NCBI GenBank assembly: GCA_018895075.1
Contig: JAHIOW010000027.1
Location: 1-42,969, forward strand
Origin: Candidatus Omnitrophota bacterium
Lineage (GTDB): Bacteria; Omnitrophota; Gorgyraeia; Gygaellales; Profunditerraquicolaceae
DNA: 42,969 bases
Reading direction: 5' to 3'
A program made the translations under genes and the position numbers. Below the pieces are notes generated by a model, which worked only from the letters and a program-made list of their open reading frames with translations, had not been told where the DNA came from and searched no databases. This document shows positions 7,546 to 15,138 of this stretch, in pieces (position 1 is the stretch's first letter; every line of letters begins with the position of its first letter).

Positions 7546-9494
7546 TCCTGAAGTTCTAAAGGATTATAGTCATAATAGGCAAAAAGGGTATAGGTAGTGC
7601 CGGACACAGAACCCGTAAATTTACCCTTAGGCGTCATCCAACCGTGCCCGGTATCTACGGCATCCTGGGTGGCATAAGGAAGGCAACTTTCCCCTTGGCC
7701 TGAAGGCGAAGAACTGGAGATAATCATATTGCTCAACTCTGCTAGATATTCATCGGCTTTATTTTCGTAAGACCTGGCCTTAGCAAGCATGCCTTTTTCA
7801 TGGTAAAAATCTGCCACGATCTTAAAGGCTATAACCATCTGGGCGGTCCATTCCGAAGAAACTACGCCACCTCTTGGGCTATGTCTCTGGGAAGCAAAAT
7901 CAAAGCCTTTGATTTTTATAGTTTGGCCTTCGGGACGAGTATAGAGAACCTCGACTGCGCAGTTCTGTTCGGCAAATTCTATAATCCTATCTGGATTCAT
8001 CCCTAAGTCCTCTAGTTTGTCCGGGCCAATAGCTATAATGGAATAGGCATAGGTATCGGTGGCAATAGTAGAATCTCCCCGGCCGCGTTTAACAGGTATA
8101 TCTAGGCTATCATAAGTATGCTGGACTAACCAGGTTAATACCTTATCGCTTGCCTGCTGATAGACTAATTGGCCAGTAATCTTATACAACATATTAAAAA
8201 ATGCATAGGCATCCAGATTATGCTCTGTGGAATACCAACTTAGATCTGGACCGCCGCAAATACCACCATCTTTATCTTGATCCTGTAAAGAGATTATGCC
8301 TCCAGCAATCTCTTGTGCTAACCGAAGATAGCTATGATCTTGCGTTATTTCGGTATATTGTAATATCGCTATCCCCAGCCAGATATTAGGACCGCTATGT
8401 ATAGCATACTCCGCAGGAGAACCATCGTTAGCAGAGTAGGCATTAAGAAATAATTTATCTATTCTTTTGGCTTTTTTGTCAAAAAAATCCATTATTTTTC
8501 TCGCTCGCTGAAAATCACCAAAATTTGTAAAGGCGCAAGCCACCAGGGCTTGATCGTAAATTAATGCCCACTCAGCAATATCGCTGTCACCCTCAAAACT
8601 TATTACTAGACCTGTGCGTGGACTCTGTTGAACCTTTAACCACTGATACATCTTATCTAAATTTGCCTTTTCAAGATGCACCTTCCTTTTATCCAAGCGT
8701 AGTAATTCTTCGGCCACGCTAGCTTCTTTGCCTTGAACAGCGATTAGCTGTTCTTGTAGAAAGGTTTTCTCCTGAGTTAGTTTCTCAATAAAAACATTAA
8801 GTTCTTCTATTTTTTTAGCTGCCTTAATCTCTTCTAATTTGCTTATATTTCCTAAATCCGCCTTTTCGCCATTAACATTCTGAATCTGGAATTGCAAACC
8901 TTGAATCTTGATTTGTAAGTCCTCCTTTGCTTTGCTTGTTGCTTTTATCTTCTGTTTAGCAATACTGGATTCCTGGAGGATATTAATCAGTTGCGTAACC
9001 AAGGCCTTGTTGCCCTTAATTAGTTTGATATTTAGGTAGGTGTTAATCGCAAAAAATAAACCCAATATAAGGATTATGACCACAACAGACGGGACAAATA
9101 ATTTCTTTGTCCAAGCGTAACGCATAATCGTATTGTTTCCCCGAGGGTCAATATTGTCGTAACTTAAACCAATGAGATATCTATTCGGTTCGCCTATTAT
9201 GTCTTGAACCCAACCAACCTTTGCCAGCGCCGATACCGCATTTTTGGCTAAGGGTATCTCTATACCTAAAGATAATTTTACCTGTTGGGTTTTGATCAGT
9301 TTGGCTAAGTCAGGATTTAAATTATTAATATTCAGGCAAATCCCACCCTTACCTATATTATTAGAAAAACCCTGCAAATAATCGGAAACAATTTGTTTCC
9401 CGTCCAAACTTACCAGCCTAAAACTTACCGGAAATACAGAGTCCAAACGGATATACTTTCGGCGCTCTGGGCCATGTTGATCTTTCTCTTGCAT
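7542..9494 (-). CDS. PilZ - transmembrane - coiled coil - (alpha/alpha)6 glycosidase-like fusion protein
   Basis: This 650-residue protein has three parts. Residues about 10-115 form a PilZ-like domain with the RRKYIRL motif at 11-17 and SNNIGKGGI near 44-52, the two signature elements for cyclic-di-GMP binding. One membrane helix (about 133-150) follows, then a long charged coiled coil (about 155-285). Residues 285-650 resemble six-hairpin glycosidase-like toroids: MYQWLKVQQS, DSDIAEWALIYDQALVACAF, LQDQDKDGGICGG and STEHNLDAYAFF. Acidic residues are present but I cannot assign a glycosidase family or substrate. With the PilZ domain ahead of the helix and the toroid behind it, the likely topology is cytoplasmic sensor and periplasmic enzyme. 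It follows the transglutaminase lipoprotein gene by two bases. Confidence 0.75.
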   Translation of the reverse strand: MQEKDQHGPERRKYIRLDSVFPVSFRLVSLDGKQIVSDYLQGFSNNIGKGGICLNINNLNPDLAKLIKTQQVKLSLGIEIPLAKNAVSALAKVGWVQDIIGEPNRYLIGLSYDNIDPRGNNTIMRYAWTKKLFVPSVVVIILILGLFFAINTYLNIKLIKGNKALVTQLINILQESSIAKQKIKATSKAKEDLQIKIQGLQFQIQNVNGEKADLGNISKLEEIKAAKKIEELNVFIEKLTQEKTFLQEQLIAVQGKEASVAEELLRLDKRKVHLEKANLDKMYQWLKVQQSPRTGLVISFEGDSDIAEWALIYDQALVACAFTNFGDFQRARKIMDFFDKKAKRIDKLFLNAYSANDGSPAEYAIHSGPNIWLGIAILQYTEITQDHSYLRLAQEIAGGIISLQDQDKDGGICGGPDLSWYSTEHNLDAYAFFNMLYKITGQLVYQQASDKVLTWLVQHTYDSLDIPVKRGRGDSTIATDTYAYSIIAIGPDKLEDLGMNPDRIIEFAEQNCAVEVLYTRPEGQTIKIKGFDFASQRHSPRGGVVSSEWTAQMVIAFKIVADFYHEKGMLAKARSYENKADEYLAELSNMIISSSSPSGQGESCLPYATQDAVDTGHGWMTPKGKFTGSVSGTTYTLFAYYDYNPLELQE

Positions 9495-9496
9495 AT

Positions 9497-11920
9497 CTAT
9501 TTTATCTCCTCTAATACTATCCTCTGTTTAATCTTTTTTGCCAGGTCTTGGAAGAATTGTTTAAAATTAAGATATTCTTCCTCCGAAACCTTATTTTTCT
9601 TTAATTCTATCTTTTCTCTAAAATATATCTTATTATCTTTACGATTATATTCAACGCTAAATTCTAACCAAGGGCTATCGGCGTTCAGGCACTGGGGCAG
9701 GTATCTTATAGCAAAATTATCAGGAATTTCAAACTCCAATATTGTCTCTTTGGTATTCAATATATCAAAATCGATCGCATATTTGCGCTTATCTTTTGCT
9801 ACCAGGGATGTATCTAATGCGGATAACTCCGGCATTATCCTTAAAGGCCCTGCTAGAGTACAATAATCAGTCCCATTAAATACATAGCTTAGCGCCAGGG
9901 GGGTATTGAGGTCATTTAAGTTTTTCACAACATAGCTGTCTAGTCTTGCGCCTATAGAAATCTCCTGTATTTTTTCTTTTATGGTCTCTTCTACTAACTC
10001 TGGCGGTGTGTAGAGTAGCCAAAACCTTTGCGCCTGATCATATATACCATAGGTGAAAATAGACCTTTTGGCAGTTATAGTCTCATCGCTATTGATCTTG
10101 ATATCAACGCATTCTTTTAGCAGGTTGTGGTGGGCAGGATATAAAGGGGTATCCTGTATTTGATATCCGTCATTTTTAAAGACCAGGGTTTTGCGCCCCT
10201 GGTCATCAATGGGCAAATCACCAAAGGGACAGGTTTCTGCTGTGGGGTCCAAAAAAACTATCTCATTATCTAATGATACGCAGGCGATACAATGATTAAA
10301 CTGCACAGAAGGAAAATCTTCATTAAGGTTATAATAGTCTTTGGTAGAAATAAGCACTGGCCAGGCATCAAAACCTGCTTCCCTGAGCATGGCCACCAGA
10401 AGTATGGCCTGGTCTTTACAGTCTCCGTATTTATTCTTAAATATATCGCAGGCAGAATGTGGTTCATAGCCCGCCTGTCCATATTCTACTGCCACATAGC
10501 GGATTTTCTGGGCGCAGAAGTTATAAATTGCTTTTGCCTTTTCTGCGTCAGAAACAAGACCTGCGGTTAACTCTTTAATTTTATCCTTTATTGCGCTATC
10601 TACCCCTATCTTATCTTTGGCCAGAGGCCACCACCAATCATAAATCTGGCGCCATTGATTGAATGTAGAGATGAGAATACTGGGATTAATCTCTGTGCCT
10701 GGCGGCATATTTGACTCAGGTAAAATCTGAGGTATATTATTAAATTGCCAATTATAAATCAGGCGATTATCTTTTTTCTGTATCTTGGGCTTTAAGACGG
10801 CCTTAGAATAGTTATATTTCTCATTAATTGTCTTTATGTACAAATCTTTGGTTTGGGGTAAGTCAATAGTAAGATTGGCATCAATAATTGGCTCTGCTGA
10901 CTGGAGGGGGTAACTGATAACAAAATCTTTTTTATTGATGAGCTGGCTGCGGTAAATCTTTGCTTTATACTCCACTACAGCGCCTTCTGCTATCTCAGGA
11001 AAAGAGATGATAAAGACCCGGGCATTACTATAAAGGGGGAAATTGAGGTACTTAGAGACATCCCTTATATGGCGGCTTCCCACCTCAACTACTGTACCAT
11101 CCGGCTTGATGGTCCGGGCATATTCCAGCTCTACTTTCTCAAAAGTACAATCATAATTTATGTGGCTTTCAGCAAAATCTTCTTTGCCCCGCTCATTCAG
11201 AATTTTGATTATATAATGTATATAAGAAACCTGGGTATTTTCAGGTGTAATTTCAATCTTTTCATCGCAATACAAGATAAGTGCGCCTGCCTGTGGGTAT
11301 TCATCCTCTGAGGGCGACTCAAGCAGAATCTTATTAACCTCGGGATTTATATCTTTTATATGAACCAGACTAACTTGTTTTTCAATGAAATTAAGACGTT
11401 CTGATGCCAAAGGAGCAAACTCTTTAGCCTTTATCTTTTTATAGATATCCAGGGCCTGGTCATAGAGATTCAATTTCTCGCAGGTCAGACCGTAATAATA
11501 AAGATATTCATCGTCTATAATTTTATGCTTATTAAAAACCTCCAGGGCATCAGTGAAATTACCAAACCGATAATAAGAGACGGCTAAAAATTTCTTTGCC
11601 AGAGAATCATTGCTTTCCCTAAATTCTTCTATTGCCTGTTTAAACTTACCTTGATTGTAGTATAATTGACCGAGCGCGAAATGTAACCTGTCTAAATCAT
11701 CGCCCTTGGCAATGAACGCTTTGTAAATGCCTTCTGCGCGCTGATAATAATCTTGGGCTTGCCTTATATAATTCTCTGACTTTTCTAAACTATCCTTTTG
11801 AGTACAACCAGACAGGAGATACAAAATGCAAAATGTAAACATTAAAATGACAAAATAAAATCCAAAATTTTTAATTTTTAATTGCGATTTTGAATTTTTA
11901 TCCATATCTATAATACGCAT
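9497..11920 (-). CDS. Lipoprotein with TPR, DUF3857 and transglutaminase-like domains
   Basis: The start chosen is the ATG at 11920, which has GAGGGG eight bases upstream inside hypD; an ATG five codons later is also possible. The roughly 807-residue protein has a lipoprotein signal peptide with lipobox LLSGC (lipidated Cys39). Helical tetratricopeptide-like repeats follow over about residues 45-180, then a DUF3857-type beta domain. The transglutaminase-like core has the catalytic Cys in YGDCKD, His in FNHCI and Asp in FLDPTAE, and a DUF3858-like C-terminal region ends the protein. The triad is complete, so cysteine-protease or acyl-transferase activity in the periplasm is plausible. The signal peptide is encoded by a heptamer repeat array that begins at the hypD stop codon. 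Confidence 0.85.
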   Translation of the reverse strand: MRIIDMDKNSKSQLKIKNFGFYFVILMFTFCILYLLSGCTQKDSLEKSENYIRQAQDYYQRAEGIYKAFIAKGDDLDRLHFALGQLYYNQGKFKQAIEEFRESNDSLAKKFLAVSYYRFGNFTDALEVFNKHKIIDDEYLYYYGLTCEKLNLYDQALDIYKKIKAKEFAPLASERLNFIEKQVSLVHIKDINPEVNKILLESPSEDEYPQAGALILYCDEKIEITPENTQVSYIHYIIKILNERGKEDFAESHINYDCTFEKVELEYARTIKPDGTVVEVGSRHIRDVSKYLNFPLYSNARVFIISFPEIAEGAVVEYKAKIYRSQLINKKDFVISYPLQSAEPIIDANLTIDLPQTKDLYIKTINEKYNYSKAVLKPKIQKKDNRLIYNWQFNNIPQILPESNMPPGTEINPSILISTFNQWRQIYDWWWPLAKDKIGVDSAIKDKIKELTAGLVSDAEKAKAIYNFCAQKIRYVAVEYGQAGYEPHSACDIFKNKYGDCKDQAILLVAMLREAGFDAWPVLISTKDYYNLNEDFPSVQFNHCIACVSLDNEIVFLDPTAETCPFGDLPIDDQGRKTLVFKNDGYQIQDTPLYPAHHNLLKECVDIKINSDETITAKRSIFTYGIYDQAQRFWLLYTPPELVEETIKEKIQEISIGARLDSYVVKNLNDLNTPLALSYVFNGTDYCTLAGPLRIMPELSALDTSLVAKDKRKYAIDFDILNTKETILEFEIPDNFAIRYLPQCLNADSPWLEFSVEYNRKDNKIYFREKIELKKNKVSEEEYLNFKQFFQDLAKKIKQRIVLEEIK
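11821..11897. repeat. Heptamer repeat array, 11 units, encoding a lipoprotein signal peptide
   Basis: On the plus strand 77 bases divide into 11 heptamers in constant phase: ACAAAAT, GCAAAAT, GTAAACA, TTAAAAT and so on, turning into TTTAATT, TTTAATT, GCGATTT, TGAATTT. The array ends at 11897, the base before the hypD stop codon (11898-11900). On the minus strand its A-rich half encodes the Lys/Asn n-region, and its T-rich half the hydrophobic core, of the transglutaminase lipoprotein. Confidence 0.8.
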
Positions 11921-12986
11921 TACAAGTCCCCTCGCTTGAAACCATGCAAGGGCCGATAGCATTATCTGGCGAACAAGCCTTAGCAAATAATGGGCAATCC
12001 GGGGGAACAATTAAACCCTTTAAGATATCGCCACACCTGCAGGCCCTAGCGTAATCTGTTTTGTCTGTTGGAGATTTAATAGAAAACTGCTTCTCTGCGT
12101 CAAACCTGAAAAATTCTTTTTTTATCTTGAGCCCGCTTTGGGGAATCCTACCTAGGCCCCGCCAAGGGATATCAGATACCCTGAACACCCTGGATATTAT
12201 CTTTCTTGCTCTGGGATTGCCGTCTCTGGTTACTGCGCGCAGATATTGATTAGCCACAATGGGTTTATCGTTTACTATTTGTCGCATCAGCAGGTATATC
12301 CCTTCTAAAATGTCCAATGGTTCAAACCCGGCAATAGAGCAACCTATTTTATATCTTTTTGGTATAAATTCATAGGGTTTTGTTCCAATAATAGTTGAGA
12401 CGTGCCCGGGGCATAAAAAACCGCTTAAGGTTAATCTTTTATCTTTAAGCAGATAAGCCATAGCAGGAGGGATGAGCTTTAAAGAAGAAAAGAAGAATAG
12501 ATTCTTTAAATTTTCTTTTTTTGCCGATAAGATGCTTAGGGCAATGGTAGGCGCTGTGGTCTCAAAGCCAACAGCCAAAAAAATTACCTTTCTGGCGGGA
12601 TTTTCTCTTGCTATTCTTAGGGTATCCCAGGCAGAATATACAAGGCGCACATCAGCGCCTTGAGCCCTTTGTCTTTCTAAGTTAGAATTGCTGCCCGGAA
12701 CCCGCAACATATCCCCAAAACTTAAGATGATTGTATTTTTTAGTTTTGCCAAGGCAATGGCCCGGTCAATATAATCTTGGCCAGAAACGCATACCGGACA
12801 ACCCGGACCAGCAATAAGCTTTAAACTAGGCGGAATGAGTTTACCCAGGCCAAAACGACGGAAACTCTGGGTATGCGTACCGCAGACCTCCATAATATTT
12901 ATATTATCGCCGGGCGTTATTTTCCTTATTCTATCTACAATCCTGCTAATTAAATTTTTATTACGGAATTCATCAACGTATTTCAT
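11898..12986 (-). CDS. hypD: Hydrogenase maturation protein HypD
   Basis: HypD is the iron-sulfur scaffold that works with HypC to assemble the Fe(CN)2CO unit of NiFe hydrogenases. The 362-residue length is normal. Diagnostic motifs are present: MEVCGTHTQSFRRFG at about 33-47, AGPGCPVCVS at about 84-93, FLAVGFETTAP near 143, and the C-terminal cysteine cluster CRCGDIL...DCPLFAKAC...GPCMVSSEGTCNAYY that binds the 4Fe-4S cluster. It overlaps hypC by 14 bases, indicating translational coupling. Its stop codon abuts a heptamer repeat array that belongs to the next gene. Confidence 0.97.
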   Translation of the reverse strand: MKYVDEFRNKNLISRIVDRIRKITPGDNINIMEVCGTHTQSFRRFGLGKLIPPSLKLIAGPGCPVCVSGQDYIDRAIALAKLKNTIILSFGDMLRVPGSNSNLERQRAQGADVRLVYSAWDTLRIARENPARKVIFLAVGFETTAPTIALSILSAKKENLKNLFFFSSLKLIPPAMAYLLKDKRLTLSGFLCPGHVSTIIGTKPYEFIPKRYKIGCSIAGFEPLDILEGIYLLMRQIVNDKPIVANQYLRAVTRDGNPRARKIISRVFRVSDIPWRGLGRIPQSGLKIKKEFFRFDAEKQFSIKSPTDKTDYARACRCGDILKGLIVPPDCPLFAKACSPDNAIGPCMVSSEGTCNAYYRYG

Positions 12987-13182
12987 CTATTAACCTCAGG
13001 GTTTCTTTGGCTCCTCTGGGATCTAATTTCTGTATAGCAAATCCTGCGTGGACAATAACATAATCTCCTATTTTAACCAAAGGCAGGAGCTGAATATTGA
13101 CTCTGCGCCTAAGGCGTCCGGTTTCTACCTCTGCGAATTCATCCTTGATACTTGTTATTTTCATGGGGATACCTAAACACAT
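12973..13182 (-). CDS. hypC: Hydrogenase maturation chaperone HypC
   Basis: This 69-residue protein has the exact HypC/HupF start MCLGIP, with Cys2 required for carrying the iron centre to the hydrogenase large subunit. The family pattern VGDYVIVHAGFAIQKLDP (in the form IGDYVIVHAG) lies near residues 37-54. It sits two bases after hypF and overlaps hypD, giving a compact F(C)-C-D group. hypA and hypB are not seen in the window. Confidence 0.96.
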   Translation of the reverse strand: MCLGIPMKITSIKDEFAEVETGRLRRRVNIQLLPLVKIGDYVIVHAGFAIQKLDPRGAKETLRLIDEIR

Positions 13183-13184
13183 CT

Positions 13185-14306
13185 TTAATCCTTAAAATTA
13201 GCTATTGCCGCCTGCCCTAATGAAATACCGGAATCATTGCAAGGCAAATAGTTATGGGTAAATACATCAAAGCCTTCTTTATATAATAAATCTAAGCTCA
13301 GGCGAAGTAAAAGATTATTTTGAAAAACACCGCCGGATAAAACTGCCTTATTTATACTGGTCTGCTTTCTTAATATTAAACATGTATCCTTTATCATTTT
13401 AGCTATAGTTAAATGGAATTTATAAGCAATCTTTTCTTTTAATTCCTTTCTCTTAAGTTCCAAGATTATCTGTCTAAACATAGGTGTGGGGTCTATAATA
13501 TATCCATCTTTGCGGCGAACAATCTTAAACGAATAGCTAGTAGCGAGTAGAGAGTAGCGAGTAGCAAGTTTTTCCAATCTAATTGCCAGTTCTGCCTCAA
13601 AATCAACTTTATTTTTCTCGAAAACAAGACTTCCCACGGCATCAAAGAGCCGCCCCATGCTGCTAGCCATTGGAGAATTGAACCCCGATAAATACATTTT
13701 CTTTAAAACTTCCCACTTCCGTCTATTTGCCTTCTTGAAGCCACCCAAGCCTAACCTCCAAAACCTCTCCCCATATATCAGATAAAGCCAGACAGCCGTA
13801 AGGCGCCAGGGTTCTAATATCGCGCGCTCTGAGCCTAAAAGAGGAATCTCTCTTAAGTGGGCTGTCCTTTTAAAATTTTTATACCCGCAGGGACAAAAAA
13901 ATTCTGCGCCCCAAAAGCGTTGATCAATACCTAAGCCCGTGCCATCAAAGGCCACTCCGATTACATTCTGATTCTTCAGCCCGTTATCTGCCATACAGGA
14001 AACGATATGCGCATGATGGTGTTGAACAGGTAGCAGGTAATAGGTAGTAGGTAGGGATAAGGCAAATTTAGTAGATTGGTATTCGGGATGCAAGTCGTAG
14101 GCAATAATACGGGGTTTCTTTTTCAGAAAATAACTTACTGACTGCTTAAAACCCAAAAAATCCTTTGGATTCCCCAAGTCCGCATACACGGGACTTAAAA
14201 TAGCAAAATTGCCTTTAGCAAAACAAACAGTATTCTTTGTCTGGCCGCCTAAAGCCAGAATCGGTTCCTTAATCTTAAACGGGAGCCTTATTTTTTTAAG
14301 TTCCAT
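13185..14306 (-). CDS. hypF: HypF C-terminal (Kae1-like) carbamoyltransferase domain only
   Basis: Full HypF (about 750 residues) has acylphosphatase, zinc-finger, YrdC-like and Kae1-like domains. This 373-residue protein holds only the last one. HHHAHIVSCMADNGL gives the metal-binding histidines, GVAFDGTGLG and WGAEFF are the nucleotide-binding loops, ILEPWRL and SSMGRLFDAVGSL are family motifs, and LPCNDSGISLGQA closes the active site. The gene overlaps pabC by 11 bases, and there is no room or visible code for the missing N-terminal domains next to it. They may be encoded elsewhere. Two heptamer repeat arrays add the peptides TTYYLLP and LATRYSLLATSYS. The domain assignment is firm; whether it works alone is open. 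Confidence 0.85.
   Translation of the reverse strand: MELKKIRLPFKIKEPILALGGQTKNTVCFAKGNFAILSPVYADLGNPKDFLGFKQSVSYFLKKKPRIIAYDLHPEYQSTKFALSLPTTYYLLPVQHHHAHIVSCMADNGLKNQNVIGVAFDGTGLGIDQRFWGAEFFCPCGYKNFKRTAHLREIPLLGSERAILEPWRLTAVWLYLIYGERFWRLGLGGFKKANRRKWEVLKKMYLSGFNSPMASSMGRLFDAVGSLVFEKNKVDFEAELAIRLEKLATRYSLLATSYSFKIVRRKDGYIIDPTPMFRQIILELKRKELKEKIAYKFHLTIAKMIKDTCLILRKQTSINKAVLSGGVFQNNLLLRLSLDLLYKEGFDVFTHNYLPCNDSGISLGQAAIANFKD
13531..13565. repeat. Heptamer repeat array (GAGTAGC x5) inside hypF
   Basis: Five heptamers with consensus GAGTAGC (plus strand) fill exactly 35 bases: GAATAGC, TAGTAGC, GAGTAGA, GAGTAGC, GAGTAGC. They are translated in frame as LATRYSLLATSYS, which does not resemble HypF sequence and probably forms a loop insertion. 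Confidence 0.85.
14027..14054. repeat. Heptamer repeat array (TAGGTAG x4) inside hypF
   Basis: Four heptamers, CAGGTAG, CAGGTAA, TAGGTAG and TAGGTAG, occupy 28 bases immediately before the codons for the conserved HHHAH motif. They are translated in frame as roughly TTYYLLPV. Confidence 0.8.
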
Positions 14307-15132
14307 TTTTAAATAAAAGATTGTATTCCTTGATAAAGAAGCACCTAAGCCTGCATTCAGGCTTGGCCTTACCGATTTGCTGATTTTCCACAGACCTCAA
14401 AGGCATAATCCCCATCAAAGAATTAGTCAAGAATGCCGCGTCTGCTGCATATAGATCCTGCAGCGTAAAATTTCCCCGGCGTATTTTGATATTGTGCCTC
14501 TTTGCTAAGTCGCATATAACCCTCTGGGTAATACCGCCTAAACATCCGCATTCTAGGGCAGGGGTAAGTACCTCCTTATCCTTGATCATAAACAGGTTGC
14601 TGCGGCTGGCCTCGGAAATATAACCACGGTTGTTAAGAATAATTGCCTCATCAAAACCCTTTTCTTTTGCCTGTAGATATGCAAGTTGATAAAAAAGGCG
14701 GTTTGTGGTTTTCAATCGGACTAAGAAAGAGTTCTCCTGCTGCCTAAATCCAGAAACCAAACAAGAAAAACCCTGCTTGTGCTTTTTGGCAGAAAAAGGC
14801 TTATATCGTCTGGCCGCAATTAAAGTATCTGTTATTCTTTCTAAATTCTTCCAAAGGGTCAATCTGACGTATGTGTCTTTAAAGCCATTAATTCTGACTG
14901 TCTGCTCAATATAATCCTTTAATCTGGCTAATGCATAAGGGAATCTGATATTTATTAATTTAGAGGCATTTTTAATCCTTTCAAGGTGCTCATTGAAATA
15001 TATTATTTTATTATTATATGCACGCATAGTCTCAAATAATCCCCAGCCGTATAAAAACCCCGGGCTGATTAAAGGTAATTGTGCCTGTTCCTTAAGTATA
15101 AACTTGCCATTTAAAAAAACTATCTCTTCCAT
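14296..15132 (-). CDS. pabC: 4-amino-4-deoxychorismate lyase / class IV aminotransferase
   Basis: This 278-residue protein has the fold-type IV PLP enzyme pattern. It begins MEEIVFLNGKFI, has SPGFLYGWGLFETMRAYN (residues 23-40), the PLP-lysine region LKTTNRLFYQ, and GYISEASRSNLFMI followed by LECGCLGGITQRVI, which binds the cofactor phosphate. Branched-chain and D-amino-acid aminotransferases share this fold. The position immediately after pabB (six bases) argues for aminodeoxychorismate lyase, which releases p-aminobenzoate for folate. No pabA glutaminase gene lies nearby. The gene overlaps the downstream hypF fragment. Confidence 0.88.
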   Translation of the reverse strand: MEEIVFLNGKFILKEQAQLPLISPGFLYGWGLFETMRAYNNKIIYFNEHLERIKNASKLINIRFPYALARLKDYIEQTVRINGFKDTYVRLTLWKNLERITDTLIAARRYKPFSAKKHKQGFSCLVSGFRQQENSFLVRLKTTNRLFYQLAYLQAKEKGFDEAIILNNRGYISEASRSNLFMIKDKEVLTPALECGCLGGITQRVICDLAKRHNIKIRRGNFTLQDLYAADAAFLTNSLMGIMPLRSVENQQIGKAKPECRLRCFFIKEYNLLFKNGT

Positions 15133-15138
15133 TAGGCA

